A DNA stretch of 64,000 nucleotides from Inhella gelatinilytica (lineage in GTDB: Bacteria > Pseudomonadota > Gammaproteobacteria > Burkholderiales > Burkholderiaceae_C): NCBI RefSeq assembly GCF_016093295.1, contig NZ_JAEDAL010000001.1, positions 434,001-498,000 of the forward strand. The letters are read 5' to 3'. The notes beneath the pieces were generated by a model that searched no databases, was not told the origin of the DNA, and was given only the letters and a program-made list of their open reading frames with translations. A program made the translations under genes and the position numbers. Shown here one piece after another: positions 8,466 to 17,136 of this stretch; the stretch's first letter is position 1; each line of letters starts with the position of its first letter.

Positions 8466-9440
8466 TCAGGCGATCCGACGCTCCACCGCGTCTAGAAAGG
8501 TCGCCGCCACGTCCAAGCCCGCCTGGGCACTGATTTCCTGGAAGCAGGTCGGGCTGGTGACGTTGATCTCGGTGACGAAGCCACCGATCAAGTCCAGACC
8601 CACCAGCAGCAGACCGCGGGCGGCCAGGATGGGCCCCAGGGCTTCAGCGGCCTCGCGCTCACGCGCCGTCAGCGGCATGGCCACGCCGCGGCCGCCAGCG
8701 GCCAGGTTGCCGCGCACCTCGCCGCCTTGTGGGATGCGCGCCAAGGCGTGCGAGACGGGCACGCCGTCGATCACCAGCACGCGTTTGTCGCCCTCGGAAA
8801 TCTCGGGCAAGTAGCGCTGGGCCATGATGGTTTGCGCGCCGTAGTGGGTGAGCTGCTCCAAGATGGCGCCCAGGTTCAGGCCATCCTCTCGCACCCGGAA
8901 GATGCCCATGCCGCCCATGCCGTCCAAGGGTTTGAAGATCACGTCGCGCTGCTCGGCATGGAAGGCCCGCAGCACTTCGGCGTCGCGGCTCACCAAGGTC
9001 GGCGCCGTCCATTGCGGAAACTCCATCAGCGAGAGCTTTTCCGGATGCTCGCGCAGCGCGCTGGGCCGGTTGAACACCCGCGCCCCTTCGCGCTCCGCTT
9101 GGCTCAGCAGGTGGGTGGCGTAGATGAACTCGGCGTCAAAGGGCGGGTCCTTGCGCATCAGCACGGCATCCACGCTCGCCAGCGGCAAGTCGCGGGTGAT
9201 GGGCGCCTGCCACCAGTCCTTGAGCCCGCTGCCGTAGGCACTGGCCACGGCTTCGCCGCTCAGTTGCAAGCGCTGGGCGCCGCGCGCGGTCACGCGGTCG
9301 CCGTGTTGCCACACCAATTGGTGCGTCTCGCAGACCCAGAGGCCATGGCCGCGCCGGGCGGCCTCGCGCATCATGGCAAAGCTGCTGTCCTTGTGGGTCT
9401 TGATGTGATCCAGCGGATCGATGATGAAGAGCAAGTCCAT
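8466..9440 (-). CDS. gshB: Glutathione synthetase
   Basis: A 324-residue cytoplasmic ATP-grasp ligase that joins gamma-glutamylcysteine and glycine with ATP. The N-terminus (FIIDPLDHIKTHKDSSFAMM) is diagnostic of proteobacterial GshB. The ATP-grasp lysine region (RDVIFKPLDGMGGMGIFRV), the RYLPEISEGDKRVLV segment and the metal-binding FVTEINVTSPTCFQEI end are all present. Length is normal for the family. It is divergent from the class II amidotransferase at 9494. The partner gshA lies about 18 kb away at 27105-28421 rather than adjacent. Confidence 0.95.
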   Translation of the reverse strand: MDLLFIIDPLDHIKTHKDSSFAMMREAARRGHGLWVCETHQLVWQHGDRVTARGAQRLQLSGEAVASAYGSGLKDWWQAPITRDLPLASVDAVLMRKDPPFDAEFIYATHLLSQAEREGARVFNRPSALREHPEKLSLMEFPQWTAPTLVSRDAEVLRAFHAEQRDVIFKPLDGMGGMGIFRVREDGLNLGAILEQLTHYGAQTIMAQRYLPEISEGDKRVLVIDGVPVSHALARIPQGGEVRGNLAAGGRGVAMPLTAREREAAEALGPILAARGLLLVGLDLIGGFVTEINVTSPTCFQEISAQAGLDVAATFLDAVERRIA

Positions 9441-9493
9441 GGTGGACAGTGTGTCAGACTGACCATTCCCCTGCCACTCTCAGGTGCAGCCCC

Positions 9494-10273
9494 ATGTGTC
9501 GATTTCTGGCCTATCGCGGCGACCCGATTTACTTGGAAGACTTGGTCTGCCGTCCCCAACACTCACTGGTGCGTCAGAGTCTGAGGGCTGAGCAATCGGT
9601 CCTGGTGACCAATGGCGACGGCTTTGGCCTGGGCTGGTACGGCGACCGCGAAACGCCCGGCCTCTATCGACAAGTCACGCCGGCTTGGAGCGACGAGAAC
9701 CTCAAGGCTTTGGCGGCCCATGTTCGATCTCACCTGTTCTTCGCCCATGTGCGGGCGGCCACTGGCGGCGGGGTCTCGCTGGCCAACTGCCATCCTTTTG
9801 CGGCGGCGAGCTTTCTCTTCATGCACAACGGCCAGATTGGCGGCTTTGGCGAGGTCCACCGCGAATTGGAAGCCCAGCTCACAGACCCCTTGTGGCACCA
9901 GCGGCGCGGCGGCACCGACTCCGAACTGATCTTTCTGCTCATCGTGCAGCACTTGATCAATGGCTTCGGCCCGCTGGAAGCGACGAGTGCGGTGCTGGAG
10001 GACGTGTGGGGCCGCATGCGCGCGGCCGGCGTTGAAGCCCCCTTGCGCTTTTCAGCGGCCCTGGCCGACGGGGACGAGGTATTCGCCTTTCGCTGGGCCA
10101 GCGACGCGCAACCGCCCACGCTGTACCACCGCGTCGAGGCCTACGGGCAAATCGTGGCCAGCGAGCCGCTGGAGGGCGACGCCGAGGGCTGGGACATCCT
10201 GGCCCCCAATACCGCGCTGTGTCTGCATGCCGATGGCCGCAGCACGGCGCACCGGCTGCGCATTGGAAGCTAA
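9494..10273 (+). CDS. Class II glutamine amidotransferase, YafJ/EgtC-like
   Basis: A 259-residue N-terminal nucleophile (Ntn) hydrolase. The ATG at 9494 puts the catalytic Cys at position 2 (MCRFLAYRG), as required after Met removal; the open frame extends further upstream but would bury this Cys. The glutamine-site motifs DGFGLGWYGD, AHVRAAT and FMHNGQIGGF are visible. Members of this superfamily hydrolyse gamma-glutamyl amides, and EgtC does so in ergothioneine synthesis. No egtB or egtD is nearby, so the substrate is open. Its divergent position next to gshB hints at gamma-glutamyl thiol metabolism (inference). Confidence 0.8.
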   Translation: MCRFLAYRGDPIYLEDLVCRPQHSLVRQSLRAEQSVLVTNGDGFGLGWYGDRETPGLYRQVTPAWSDENLKALAAHVRSHLFFAHVRAATGGGVSLANCHPFAAASFLFMHNGQIGGFGEVHRELEAQLTDPLWHQRRGGTDSELIFLLIVQHLINGFGPLEATSAVLEDVWGRMRAAGVEAPLRFSAALADGDEVFAFRWASDAQPPTLYHRVEAYGQIVASEPLEGDAEGWDILAPNTALCLHADGRSTAHRLRIGS

Positions 10274-10283
10274 AGCCCGGACC

Positions 10284-11147
10284 TCAAGCGGCCGGATCGG
10301 AGGGCGCCGCCGCCTCACTGAGCGCGGCGTCTGGCGCGTCGACCGCCACCGCGTAACTCTGGATGCCGAAGCTGAATCGCTGGTCTCCCCCGGCCTCGCG
10401 TCCGCGCGTCTGGGCCAGGGTCACCAGGCGGTTCACGCGCTGGGCGAACCGGCGGCCCCAGCGTGCCACCAGGGCGTTCAGCGGGGCCACATCCTCGGCC
10501 AGCAGGCCTTCGGCCCGGACGTAGTAGAGCGCGTGGGCGGGGTTGCGACCCAGCAGGTTGTCCCAGGCCGCGTGCAGGCGGTCGGCCGAGAGCCGGGCGC
10601 TGCGGGCCATGACCTGCATGTCTTCGCCTTCCACGCGCTCGTGCTGGGCCCAGCAGACGCGCCCGGCGTCGTCCAGCACCACCGCGCCCTGCTGCAGCCA
10701 GGCCTCCAGCAGGGCCCGCGGCGGCACGCCCTTGCTGACCTCCTCGATCAGGTCCTCGAAGGTCGGTAGCTGAGCCTCGCGCACCTGGCTGCGGCGCTCC
10801 AAGGGCCGGGGCGCGCCGCGCCCATCGATGAAGCGCACGTCCCCGCTCCACAGGGACAGCGTGGCATCGAGCAGGCTCTTGCGGCGGCGCTCGCTCTGGA
10901 AGAGCGGCGCCTCGGAGCCGATGCGTTTGACGTCCTTGCGGTGCACGCCGGTCAAGGTGCTGACGGCCGCATCGGTGACGCGCCGCCCCTCCTGCTCCAG
11001 GAGCTGCACGGCCTGCTCCACGTAGACCCGCTTGGACAGCTCCGTGAGCTCGCCCAACTCAACCCCCTTGCGCACCAGGATGCGAATCAACGGGCGCAAC
11101 AGCAAGGTGGCGATGTACAGCGATTGTTCTCGGGCGGTGGGGTGCAT
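10284..11147 (-). CDS. DUF6502 family protein
   Basis: A 287-residue, probably cytoplasmic protein. The N-terminal half (LLRPLIRILVRKGVELGELTE, then VYVEQAVQLL and STLTGVHRKDVKRI) resembles the uncharacterised DUF6502 family, which carries a helix-turn-helix-like N-terminus and is common in Burkholderiales. The C-terminal half (about residues 130-260) has no recognised motif, and the tail is Ala/Asp-rich. No function is known. It is convergent with the amidotransferase gene (10 bp between stops). The 117-bp gap to the acid phosphatase gene is AT-rich and probably carries divergent promoters. Confidence 0.65.
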   Translation of the reverse strand: MHPTAREQSLYIATLLLRPLIRILVRKGVELGELTELSKRVYVEQAVQLLEQEGRRVTDAAVSTLTGVHRKDVKRIGSEAPLFQSERRRKSLLDATLSLWSGDVRFIDGRGAPRPLERRSQVREAQLPTFEDLIEEVSKGVPPRALLEAWLQQGAVVLDDAGRVCWAQHERVEGEDMQVMARSARLSADRLHAAWDNLLGRNPAHALYYVRAEGLLAEDVAPLNALVARWGRRFAQRVNRLVTLAQTRGREAGGDQRFSFGIQSYAVAVDAPDAALSEAAAPSDPAA

Positions 11148-11264
11148 GCGCGGCCCTCAAGGGGTGGGCAAAAGGGATGGGAGACGGGGCGGGTAATTCT
11201 TTATTTGCGATTTTTTTACACAAAATGCAGAATGCGCCGGCTTCAACTTTGGAATTGTCCGTCC

Positions 11265-12020
11265 ATGCCTGCCCGACCCTTGCCTTTTGGTTTCGCCCTC
11301 ACCGCGACCCTGTGCCTTGCTTTCACCTCGACATGGGCCGCTTCTCCCGAATGGGAGTCGCCCCCCGTCAGCCACAAGGACGTCAAACCCTACACCGATG
11401 GCAGCTCACGGCCGGAAGCTTGGCTACCGCCGGCCCCCGCACCCGACAGCCCCGCGGACCGCGACGACGTGAACGCCGTGTTGGCGCGGCAGAAGGGGGA
11501 TGCCGCCCGCCGCGAATCGGCCGAGCTGGACGCCAAGTGGCTTTACGACCGCTTCGCCCCGGTGCTGGGGGTGGACATTCGCCGCGACAAGTTGCCCGCC
11601 CTGGTCCACCTGCTGAACCGTAGCGTGCGCGAATCGACCACCCCCACCTTCGCCGCCAAAAAGACCCACGCCCGCCTGCGCCCGCACCAGCGCCTGGCCC
11701 TGGATCACGTCTGCGGCCTGAGCGGTGCCTCGCAGCCCGACCCCGACGCGACCCAGCGCACCTCCTACCCGTCGGGGCACGCCACTTTCGGCTGGGTCAC
11801 GGCCCTGGTGCTGGCGCGGGTCGTCCCCGAACGGGCGCCCGCCCTGCTGCAGCGCGGCGCCGAGTACGCCGACAGCCGCGTGGTCTGTGGCTTGCACTTC
11901 CCCAGCGACGTGGAAGCCGCGCGCCAGCTCGCCACCGCCGTCGTGACCCGCCTGGACCTGCACCCCGAGTTCCAGCAGGACCTGCAGCGCGCCCGCGCCG
12001 AGTGGGCGGCCCCGCGCTAA
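11265..12020 (+). CDS. Exported class A acid phosphatase (PAP2 superfamily)
   Basis: A 251-residue protein with a signal peptide (residues about 1-26, ending STWAA), so periplasmic. All three parts of the vanadium-haloperoxidase/PAP2 signature are present: KKTHARLRP, YPSGHATFGW and SRVVCGLHFPSD. This spacing and the HxxxD end are those of PhoN-type non-specific acid phosphatases, which hydrolyse phosphomonoesters through a phosphohistidine. The ATG at 11265 directly precedes the signal peptide; an in-frame ATG at 11232 is possible. It is divergent from the DUF6502 gene and followed by a hairpin at 12055. Confidence 0.85.
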   Translation: MPARPLPFGFALTATLCLAFTSTWAASPEWESPPVSHKDVKPYTDGSSRPEAWLPPAPAPDSPADRDDVNAVLARQKGDAARRESAELDAKWLYDRFAPVLGVDIRRDKLPALVHLLNRSVRESTTPTFAAKKTHARLRPHQRLALDHVCGLSGASQPDPDATQRTSYPSGHATFGWVTALVLARVVPERAPALLQRGAEYADSRVVCGLHFPSDVEAARQLATAVVTRLDLHPEFQQDLQRARAEWAAPR

Positions 12021-12054
12021 GCCCACCCCCCTAAATCACCCGACGCCACGCCGC

Positions 12055-12077
12055 GCGCCAACCCCAAAGGGTGGCGC
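12055..12077 (+). terminator. GC hairpin between acid phosphatase and TonB-receptor genes
   Basis: GCGCCA pairs with TGGCGC and CCC with GGG, giving a 9-bp stem with one bulged A and a small loop. There is no U tract. It may terminate the phosphatase transcript or belong to the 5' leader of the TonB-receptor gene. No Fur box is visible in this gap. Confidence 0.35.
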
Positions 12078-12129
12078 GTCAGGCGGAGCTTTGCCCGCCG
12101 TTTTCCGACCCCTCCTTGCCCTGAACGCC

Positions 12130-14928
12130 ATGAACGTCCCCATGAACGTCCACCTGACCCTCGTCGCCCTTGCCGCCGCTGCCGTGCTCACGCCGGTGGC
12201 CGCCCAAACTCCGGCCCCAGCACCCTCTCCCACTCCCGCTCCCGCGCCGAAACCCGCCCCGCCGCCCGCCTCGGAGCCGGCCAAGCTGGAGAAAGTGGAG
12301 GTCACCGGGACCATGATCAAACGCACCAATGCCGAGACCGCCACGCCGGTGAGCATCCTCAAACGCGAGGACATCGTGCGCTCCGGCGCCACCACCTTGG
12401 ACGAACTGCTGCGCATGGACCCGGCCACCGGCGCGGGCAGCCTGAATGACATGAGCTCGGGCAGCGGCTTCTCGCCCGGCACGGCCACCATCTCCCTGCG
12501 CGGCCTGGGCTCGGCCGCCACCTTGGTGCTGATCAACGGCCGGCGCATGGCTCCGGCCGGGGTAGTGGACCCAAACAGCGGCCAGTCCACCGTGTTCAAC
12601 GTCAACACCATTCCGATGTCGGCCATCGAGCGCATCGAGATCCTGAAGTCCGGCGCTTCGTCGCTCTACGGCTCAGACGCACTGGCCGGCGTGGTCAATG
12701 TCATCCTGCGCAGCGACTACCAGGGCCGGCTGATCGAGCTCAACCACAAGCAGCGGGGGGATGGCCTGTTCAAAAGCCATTCGGTCAACCTCACCGCCGG
12801 CTTTGGGGACTTCCACAAACGCGGCTACAACCTGCTGGCCGGGGTGGACCTGTTCATCCGCGATGGTGTGGGCATTGCCGAGGCCCCCAACCTCGTGCAG
12901 GGCGAGCTGCTGAGCACGCTCTACGGCCGCCTGCAGCCCAGCTCCACGACGTCCTACCCGGGCAACCTGTACACCTACGCCAATGGTGCCTCGGGCAGTT
13001 GGCGCGGCATGCTCTCGCCGGCTTGTGAAACCCAAGCACCCTACTCCGCCACGCTGGCCACACCGCGCTGCCTCTGGGACTCGACCCGCTTCGCCCAGTA
13101 CACGGGCGACCAGCGCCGAGGCTCCGTGTTCCTGCGCGGCAGCCTGAACCTCGGGGCCGACACGGCGCTGAATGCCGAGCTGCTGGGCTCGCGGGTGACC
13201 AACGCCTACACCGACTCCCCCACCGGCCGCACCGAAACCCTGACCGTCTGGGGCGACGCCCAAGGCCACACGGTCCAGTTCAAGGGGCTGGCCTTGCCCG
13301 CCACCCACCCGGACAACCCCACCCGCCTGGCCAGCACCAGCAACCCCGTTCTGTTGCCCAACAGCAGTGGCGGCTTCACCACCTACCGCGCGCCCATGGT
13401 GCTGGGCCTGCGCTACCGCTTCGCCGACCTGCCCTATGACCGGGAAACCCAGGCCGACAACCTGCGCGGCGTGCTGAGCCTGAGCACCACCTGGAAGGGC
13501 TGGGACCTGGACGCCGGCCTGATGCACCACTGGCAGCAGAACCGCACGACGCTCAATGGCCGCCTGAGCCTCTCCGGCCTGAACCAGGTGCTGGCCGATG
13601 GCAGCTACCGCTTTGGCGGCGTGAACAGCCCCGCAGTGCTGGCCTTGCTGTCCCCGCAGATCAACGACCGCGGAGAGTCCGCCACCAGTTCGATGGACCT
13701 GCGCGGCTCGCGCGAAATCGGCCACCTGGCCGGTGGCACGGCCATGCTGGGCCTGGGCGGTGAATTCCGCCACGAACGCTTCGACGTCAGCGCCGACCCG
13801 CGCACCGCTGCGGGTGACATCATCGGCCGCGGCATCGGCGAGGCCACCAATGCCCGCAATGTGGCCGCCGCCTATGCCGAGCTGCAGCTGCCCTTGCTAA
13901 AGGGCCTGGAAACGCAGACCGCCGTGCGTGCGGAGCGCTACACCGACTTTGGCCGCGCGCTGACCGCCAAGCTCGGCTTCAAGTACGCCCTGAGCCGCCA
14001 CCTCACCGTGCGCGGCAGCTGGGCCGATGGCTTCCGGGCGCCGTCGCTGTCGCAGAACAGCAAGTCCGCCGTGTTTGCCTTCAGCTCCGGCTACCGCGAC
14101 CCCAAACTCTGCCCGGTCGTGGCCAGCACCAACCCCAACTGCTCGATGAGCCTCTCGACCGTCTCGCTGGCCAACCCGGCGCTGCAACCCGAGAAGTCCG
14201 ACTCCTTCACCCTGGGCCTGATCTTCGAACCGCTGCGCGGCACCGAGATCGTGCTGGACGCCTGGGCCATCGAGCGGCGCGGCGAGGTCGACCGCCTGAG
14301 CGCCCAGGAGATCCTGAATCGCGAGGATGAATTCCCTGGCATGGTGATGCGTCTGCCGCCCACGGACGGGCCGCTGGGCAGCGTCTACCAGGTGCGCCGG
14401 CCCTACCAGAACTTGGCCATGAGCCGCACTGCGGGGGTGGACTACGAGTTTGCACAGCGCTTCAGCCTGGACCGCTTCGGCCGCCTGCGGCTGAGCCTGC
14501 GCGGCACCCACCTGCTGGAGCGCGAGCAGCAGGCTCAAGAAGGCTTGCCGGTCGTGGACACCCTGGGCTACTACCGCGTGCCCCGCAACAAACTGGGGAT
14601 CAGCGCCAGCTGGTCCAAGGGGGACTGGTCAGCTTCTCTAAGCGGCGACTACCGCAGCAGCATGGAGAGCTTCAGCGCCGGGTCGAGCTGCGACAAGACA
14701 CTGACCACCGCCGGCCGCACCGACCTGTGCCGCATGCCGGCCTGGACCACGGCCGACCTCTCGCTGAGCTACAAGGGCTTTCGCGGCCTGAAGCTCTCGG
14801 GCACGGTGCGCAACCTTGCGGACAAGCGGCCGGCGCTGAACCCGAACGAAACCGAGATCGGCGTCGGCAGCTCCGATGGCAATGCGTACGGGCGCTACTT
14901 CTCGCTGAGTGCGTCTTACGAGTTCTGA
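12130..14928 (+). CDS. TonB-dependent outer-membrane receptor
   Basis: A 932-residue outer-membrane receptor for energised import. The signal peptide ends near VAAQTP and is followed by a Pro/Ala-rich stretch of about 30 residues. The plug domain begins with the KVEVTGTMIKR-type motif and includes SLRGLGSAATLVLINGRR and ERIEILKSGASSLYGSDALA; the 22-strand barrel ends in the aromatic YFSLSASYEF. The plug closely resembles that of the second receptor at 22324-25287, so they are paralogs of the subfamily common in bacteria that take up oligopeptides or glycans. Start: ATG 12130 (12142 is also possible). The ligand is unknown; no Fur box is seen, so iron is not implied. Confidence 0.85.
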   Translation: MNVPMNVHLTLVALAAAAVLTPVAAQTPAPAPSPTPAPAPKPAPPPASEPAKLEKVEVTGTMIKRTNAETATPVSILKREDIVRSGATTLDELLRMDPATGAGSLNDMSSGSGFSPGTATISLRGLGSAATLVLINGRRMAPAGVVDPNSGQSTVFNVNTIPMSAIERIEILKSGASSLYGSDALAGVVNVILRSDYQGRLIELNHKQRGDGLFKSHSVNLTAGFGDFHKRGYNLLAGVDLFIRDGVGIAEAPNLVQGELLSTLYGRLQPSSTTSYPGNLYTYANGASGSWRGMLSPACETQAPYSATLATPRCLWDSTRFAQYTGDQRRGSVFLRGSLNLGADTALNAELLGSRVTNAYTDSPTGRTETLTVWGDAQGHTVQFKGLALPATHPDNPTRLASTSNPVLLPNSSGGFTTYRAPMVLGLRYRFADLPYDRETQADNLRGVLSLSTTWKGWDLDAGLMHHWQQNRTTLNGRLSLSGLNQVLADGSYRFGGVNSPAVLALLSPQINDRGESATSSMDLRGSREIGHLAGGTAMLGLGGEFRHERFDVSADPRTAAGDIIGRGIGEATNARNVAAAYAELQLPLLKGLETQTAVRAERYTDFGRALTAKLGFKYALSRHLTVRGSWADGFRAPSLSQNSKSAVFAFSSGYRDPKLCPVVASTNPNCSMSLSTVSLANPALQPEKSDSFTLGLIFEPLRGTEIVLDAWAIERRGEVDRLSAQEILNREDEFPGMVMRLPPTDGPLGSVYQVRRPYQNLAMSRTAGVDYEFAQRFSLDRFGRLRLSLRGTHLLEREQQAQEGLPVVDTLGYYRVPRNKLGISASWSKGDWSASLSGDYRSSMESFSAGSSCDKTLTTAGRTDLCRMPAWTTADLSLSYKGFRGLKLSGTVRNLADKRPALNPNETEIGVGSSDGNAYGRYFSLSASYEF

Positions 14929-14938
14929 CCGTCCCGAA

Positions 14939-14967
14939 GCACCGGCCGCCCCGCGGGCTGCCGGTGC
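14939..14967. terminator. Hairpin between convergent TonB-receptor and feoB genes
   Basis: GCACCGGC (14939-14946) and GCCGGTGC (14960-14967) form a perfect 8-bp stem with a 13-nt loop, in the 50-bp gap between two convergent stop codons. Position suggests a shared bidirectional termination signal, but neither side has a U tract. Confidence 0.4.
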
Positions 14968-14978
14968 CGGGGCCTCAA

Positions 14979-16826
14979 TCAGGACAGGGCCCGGGCCACT
15001 TGATAGGTGGCCCCCGCCGCCGCGTAGGCCAGCGCAAACAACACGCCCGCCACGCCCACGGGCAGGGCCCAGCCGCCGCTCTCGCGCTTGAGGGTGGCCA
15101 GGGTGCTCAGGCACTGCGGCGCCACCACGTACCAGGCCAGCAGCGCCAGGGCGGTGGGCAGGCTCCACTGCTGGGCGATCAAACCGGCAAGCGCGTCGCC
15201 CTCGCTGGAGACGGCGTAGACCGTGGCCAACGCCCCCACCGCGACCTCGCGCGCGGCCAGGCCGGGGATCAGCGCAATCACGATTTGCCAGTTAAAACCG
15301 ATGGGGGCGAACAGCGGCGCCAGCAGCAGGCCAAGCTGGCCGGCCAGGCTGTACTCGATGACGGGCCGCGCGGAGTCGGCGGGCGCGGCCGGGAAGCTGG
15401 AAAGCAGCCAGATCACCAGCGTCATCACCAGAATGATGCCGCCCACGCGGCGGATGAAGATGCCCGCCCGCTGCGCCAGGCCAATGGCCAAGTTGCGCAA
15501 GCGCGGCCAGTGGTACTCGGGCAGTTCCATCATCAGCGTGCGCACCTGGCCGCGCGCCGTGAAGTGCTTGAGCAGCCAGGCCACGGCGGCGGCGCTGGCA
15601 ATGCCCGCGGCGTAGAGCGCGAACAGCACCAAGCCCTGCAACTCGACAAAGCCCCAGAGCTGGCGCTGCGGAATGAAGGCGCCGATCAAGAGGGCATACA
15701 CCGGCAACCGCGCCGAGCAGGTCATCAGCGGGGCCAGGGCCATGGTCACCCAGCGGTCGCGCGGGTTGGCGATCGAGCGCGTGGCCAGAATGCCGGGGAT
15801 GGCGCAGGCGAAGCTGGACAGCAGCGGGATGAAACTGCGCCCCGACAGGCCCAGGTGACCCATCCAGCGATCCAGCAGGTAGGCCGCACGCGGCAAGTAG
15901 CCGCTTTCCTCCAGCACCAGGATGAAGGCAAACAGGATCAGGATCTGCGGCAGGAAGACCAGCACCCCACCCACCCCAGCGATCAGGCCATCCACCAAGA
16001 GACTGCGCAGCCAGCCCTCGGCCAGGTGGGCGCCCAGGCCCCCGCCGGCCCAAGCCGCAGCAGCCTCAATCCAACCCATCGGCGCCTCGGCCCAGGCAAA
16101 GACGGCCTGGAACATGCCGAACATCAGCACGGCCATGAAGATCGGGCCGAACACCGGATGCAACAGCCAGCGGTCGATGCGCTCGGTGCGGCCGGGCGGC
16201 AAAGCCTGATCCAGGCCCAGGCGCTGTAGCAGGGCGGTAATGCGCGCGCCATCCTCGGCCTCATCCGGCCGGTGGGGCCTGACTTGCCAGGTGGTCGGGT
16301 CGTCCAAGAGCGCGCGCAACTCGGCCACGCCCTGGCCCTCCACGGCCACGCTGCGTACCACGGGCAGTCCCAACTCGCGGCTCAGGGCCTGGGGGTCGAT
16401 CTGCAAGCCGCGGCGCTCGGCCACATCGGCCATGTTCAGCACCAGCACGCAGGGCAAGCCCTGGCGCTGGGCCGCCAACACCAGGCGCAAGTGGCGGCGC
16501 AAGTTGCTCGCATCGACCACGCACAGCAGCAGGTCGGGGCGTTTCTCGCCGCGGGCTTGGCCGGCCAGCACGTCGCGCGTCACCCGCTCGTCCGGGCTGC
16601 GCGGGTGCAGGCTGTAGGTGCCAGGCAAGTCCAGCAGGCGCAGCCTTTCGCCCGCCGCGCTGGTCAGCCGCCCCTCCTTGCGCTCCACCGTCACCCCGGC
16701 GTAGTTGGCCACCTTTTGGCGGCTACCGGTCAGGCGGTTGAACAGGGCCGTCTTGCCGCAGTTCGGGTTGCCCAGCAGGGCCAGCAGCCGGCCCGCTGGG
16801 TGCACATGGACCACCGCTTCTTGCAT
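14979..16826 (-). CDS. feoB: Ferrous iron transport protein B
   Basis: A 615-residue inner-membrane Fe(II) transporter with an N-terminal G domain. G1 is GNPNCGKTALFN (about residues 18-29), G3 is DLPGTYSL and G4 is NMAD. The membrane part carries the two Gate-like regions (SFACAIPGILATRSI and the later GLAAREVAVGAL). At 615 residues it is shorter than the E. coli protein (about 770) but like other short FeoBs. The start is the ATG at 16826, which shares one base with the feoA stop (TGATG); the frame upstream is not FeoB-like. It forms an operon with feoA; no feoC is present. Confidence 0.93.
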   Translation of the reverse strand: MQEAVVHVHPAGRLLALLGNPNCGKTALFNRLTGSRQKVANYAGVTVERKEGRLTSAAGERLRLLDLPGTYSLHPRSPDERVTRDVLAGQARGEKRPDLLLCVVDASNLRRHLRLVLAAQRQGLPCVLVLNMADVAERRGLQIDPQALSRELGLPVVRSVAVEGQGVAELRALLDDPTTWQVRPHRPDEAEDGARITALLQRLGLDQALPPGRTERIDRWLLHPVFGPIFMAVLMFGMFQAVFAWAEAPMGWIEAAAAWAGGGLGAHLAEGWLRSLLVDGLIAGVGGVLVFLPQILILFAFILVLEESGYLPRAAYLLDRWMGHLGLSGRSFIPLLSSFACAIPGILATRSIANPRDRWVTMALAPLMTCSARLPVYALLIGAFIPQRQLWGFVELQGLVLFALYAAGIASAAAVAWLLKHFTARGQVRTLMMELPEYHWPRLRNLAIGLAQRAGIFIRRVGGIILVMTLVIWLLSSFPAAPADSARPVIEYSLAGQLGLLLAPLFAPIGFNWQIVIALIPGLAAREVAVGALATVYAVSSEGDALAGLIAQQWSLPTALALLAWYVVAPQCLSTLATLKRESGGWALPVGVAGVLFALAYAAAGATYQVARALS

Positions 16827-17068
16827 CAGCGCGGCTCCAATTCGGCCTGCAAAACCACGCAGGCCGCCTCGGCGCGGCGCAGGGCGAAGCGGCTGCCACC
16901 GACCTGCACGACCAGCGGGTCGCCGCCCAGCGCCGCTCGGCGCAGCACGCGCACCGTCTCGCCCGGGGCGAAGCCCAACTCCTCCAATTGGCGCGGCCAC
17001 TCGGGTTGGTCGGCTCGCAGCCCTTTGACGGTGGCGGGGTGCAGCAAGGGCAGGCGGTCAAGCGTCAT
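16826..17068 (-). CDS. feoA: Ferrous iron transport protein A
   Basis: An 80-residue cytoplasmic SH3-like protein that supports FeoB. The family core is clear: LGFAPGETVRVLRRA, then GGDPLVVQVGGSRFALRRAEA. The true start is the ATG at 17068, about 40 bp downstream of a Fur-box palindrome. The stop overlaps the feoB start by one base. Confidence 0.9.
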   Translation of the reverse strand: MTLDRLPLLHPATVKGLRADQPEWPRQLEELGFAPGETVRVLRRAALGGDPLVVQVGGSRFALRRAEAACVVLQAELEPR

Positions 17069-17108
17069 GGCGGGCCCTGAGGCGATGGGAGGCGCCCATT
17101 GTCCAGTC

Positions 17109-17127
17109 AATGCGAATGACTCGCATT
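17109..17127. promoter_or_regulatory. Fur box upstream of feoAB
   Basis: A 19-bp perfect palindrome, AATGCGA-ATGAC-TCGCATT, in the 68-bp gap between the benE stop and the feoA start. It fits the Fur consensus as used in Burkholderiales (AATGCGAAT half-sites). Iron-replete repression of feoAB is expected. The site lies between feoA and benE, so feoAB has its own promoter and is not just read from benE. Confidence 0.85.
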
Positions 17128-17136
17128 TGCGATGGA

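Noticed and set aside
12021-12129. Riboswitch or Fur box in front of the first TonB-receptor gene
   Set aside because: Only one bulged hairpin is visible; no B12-, TPP- or Fur-type conserved sequence was found.
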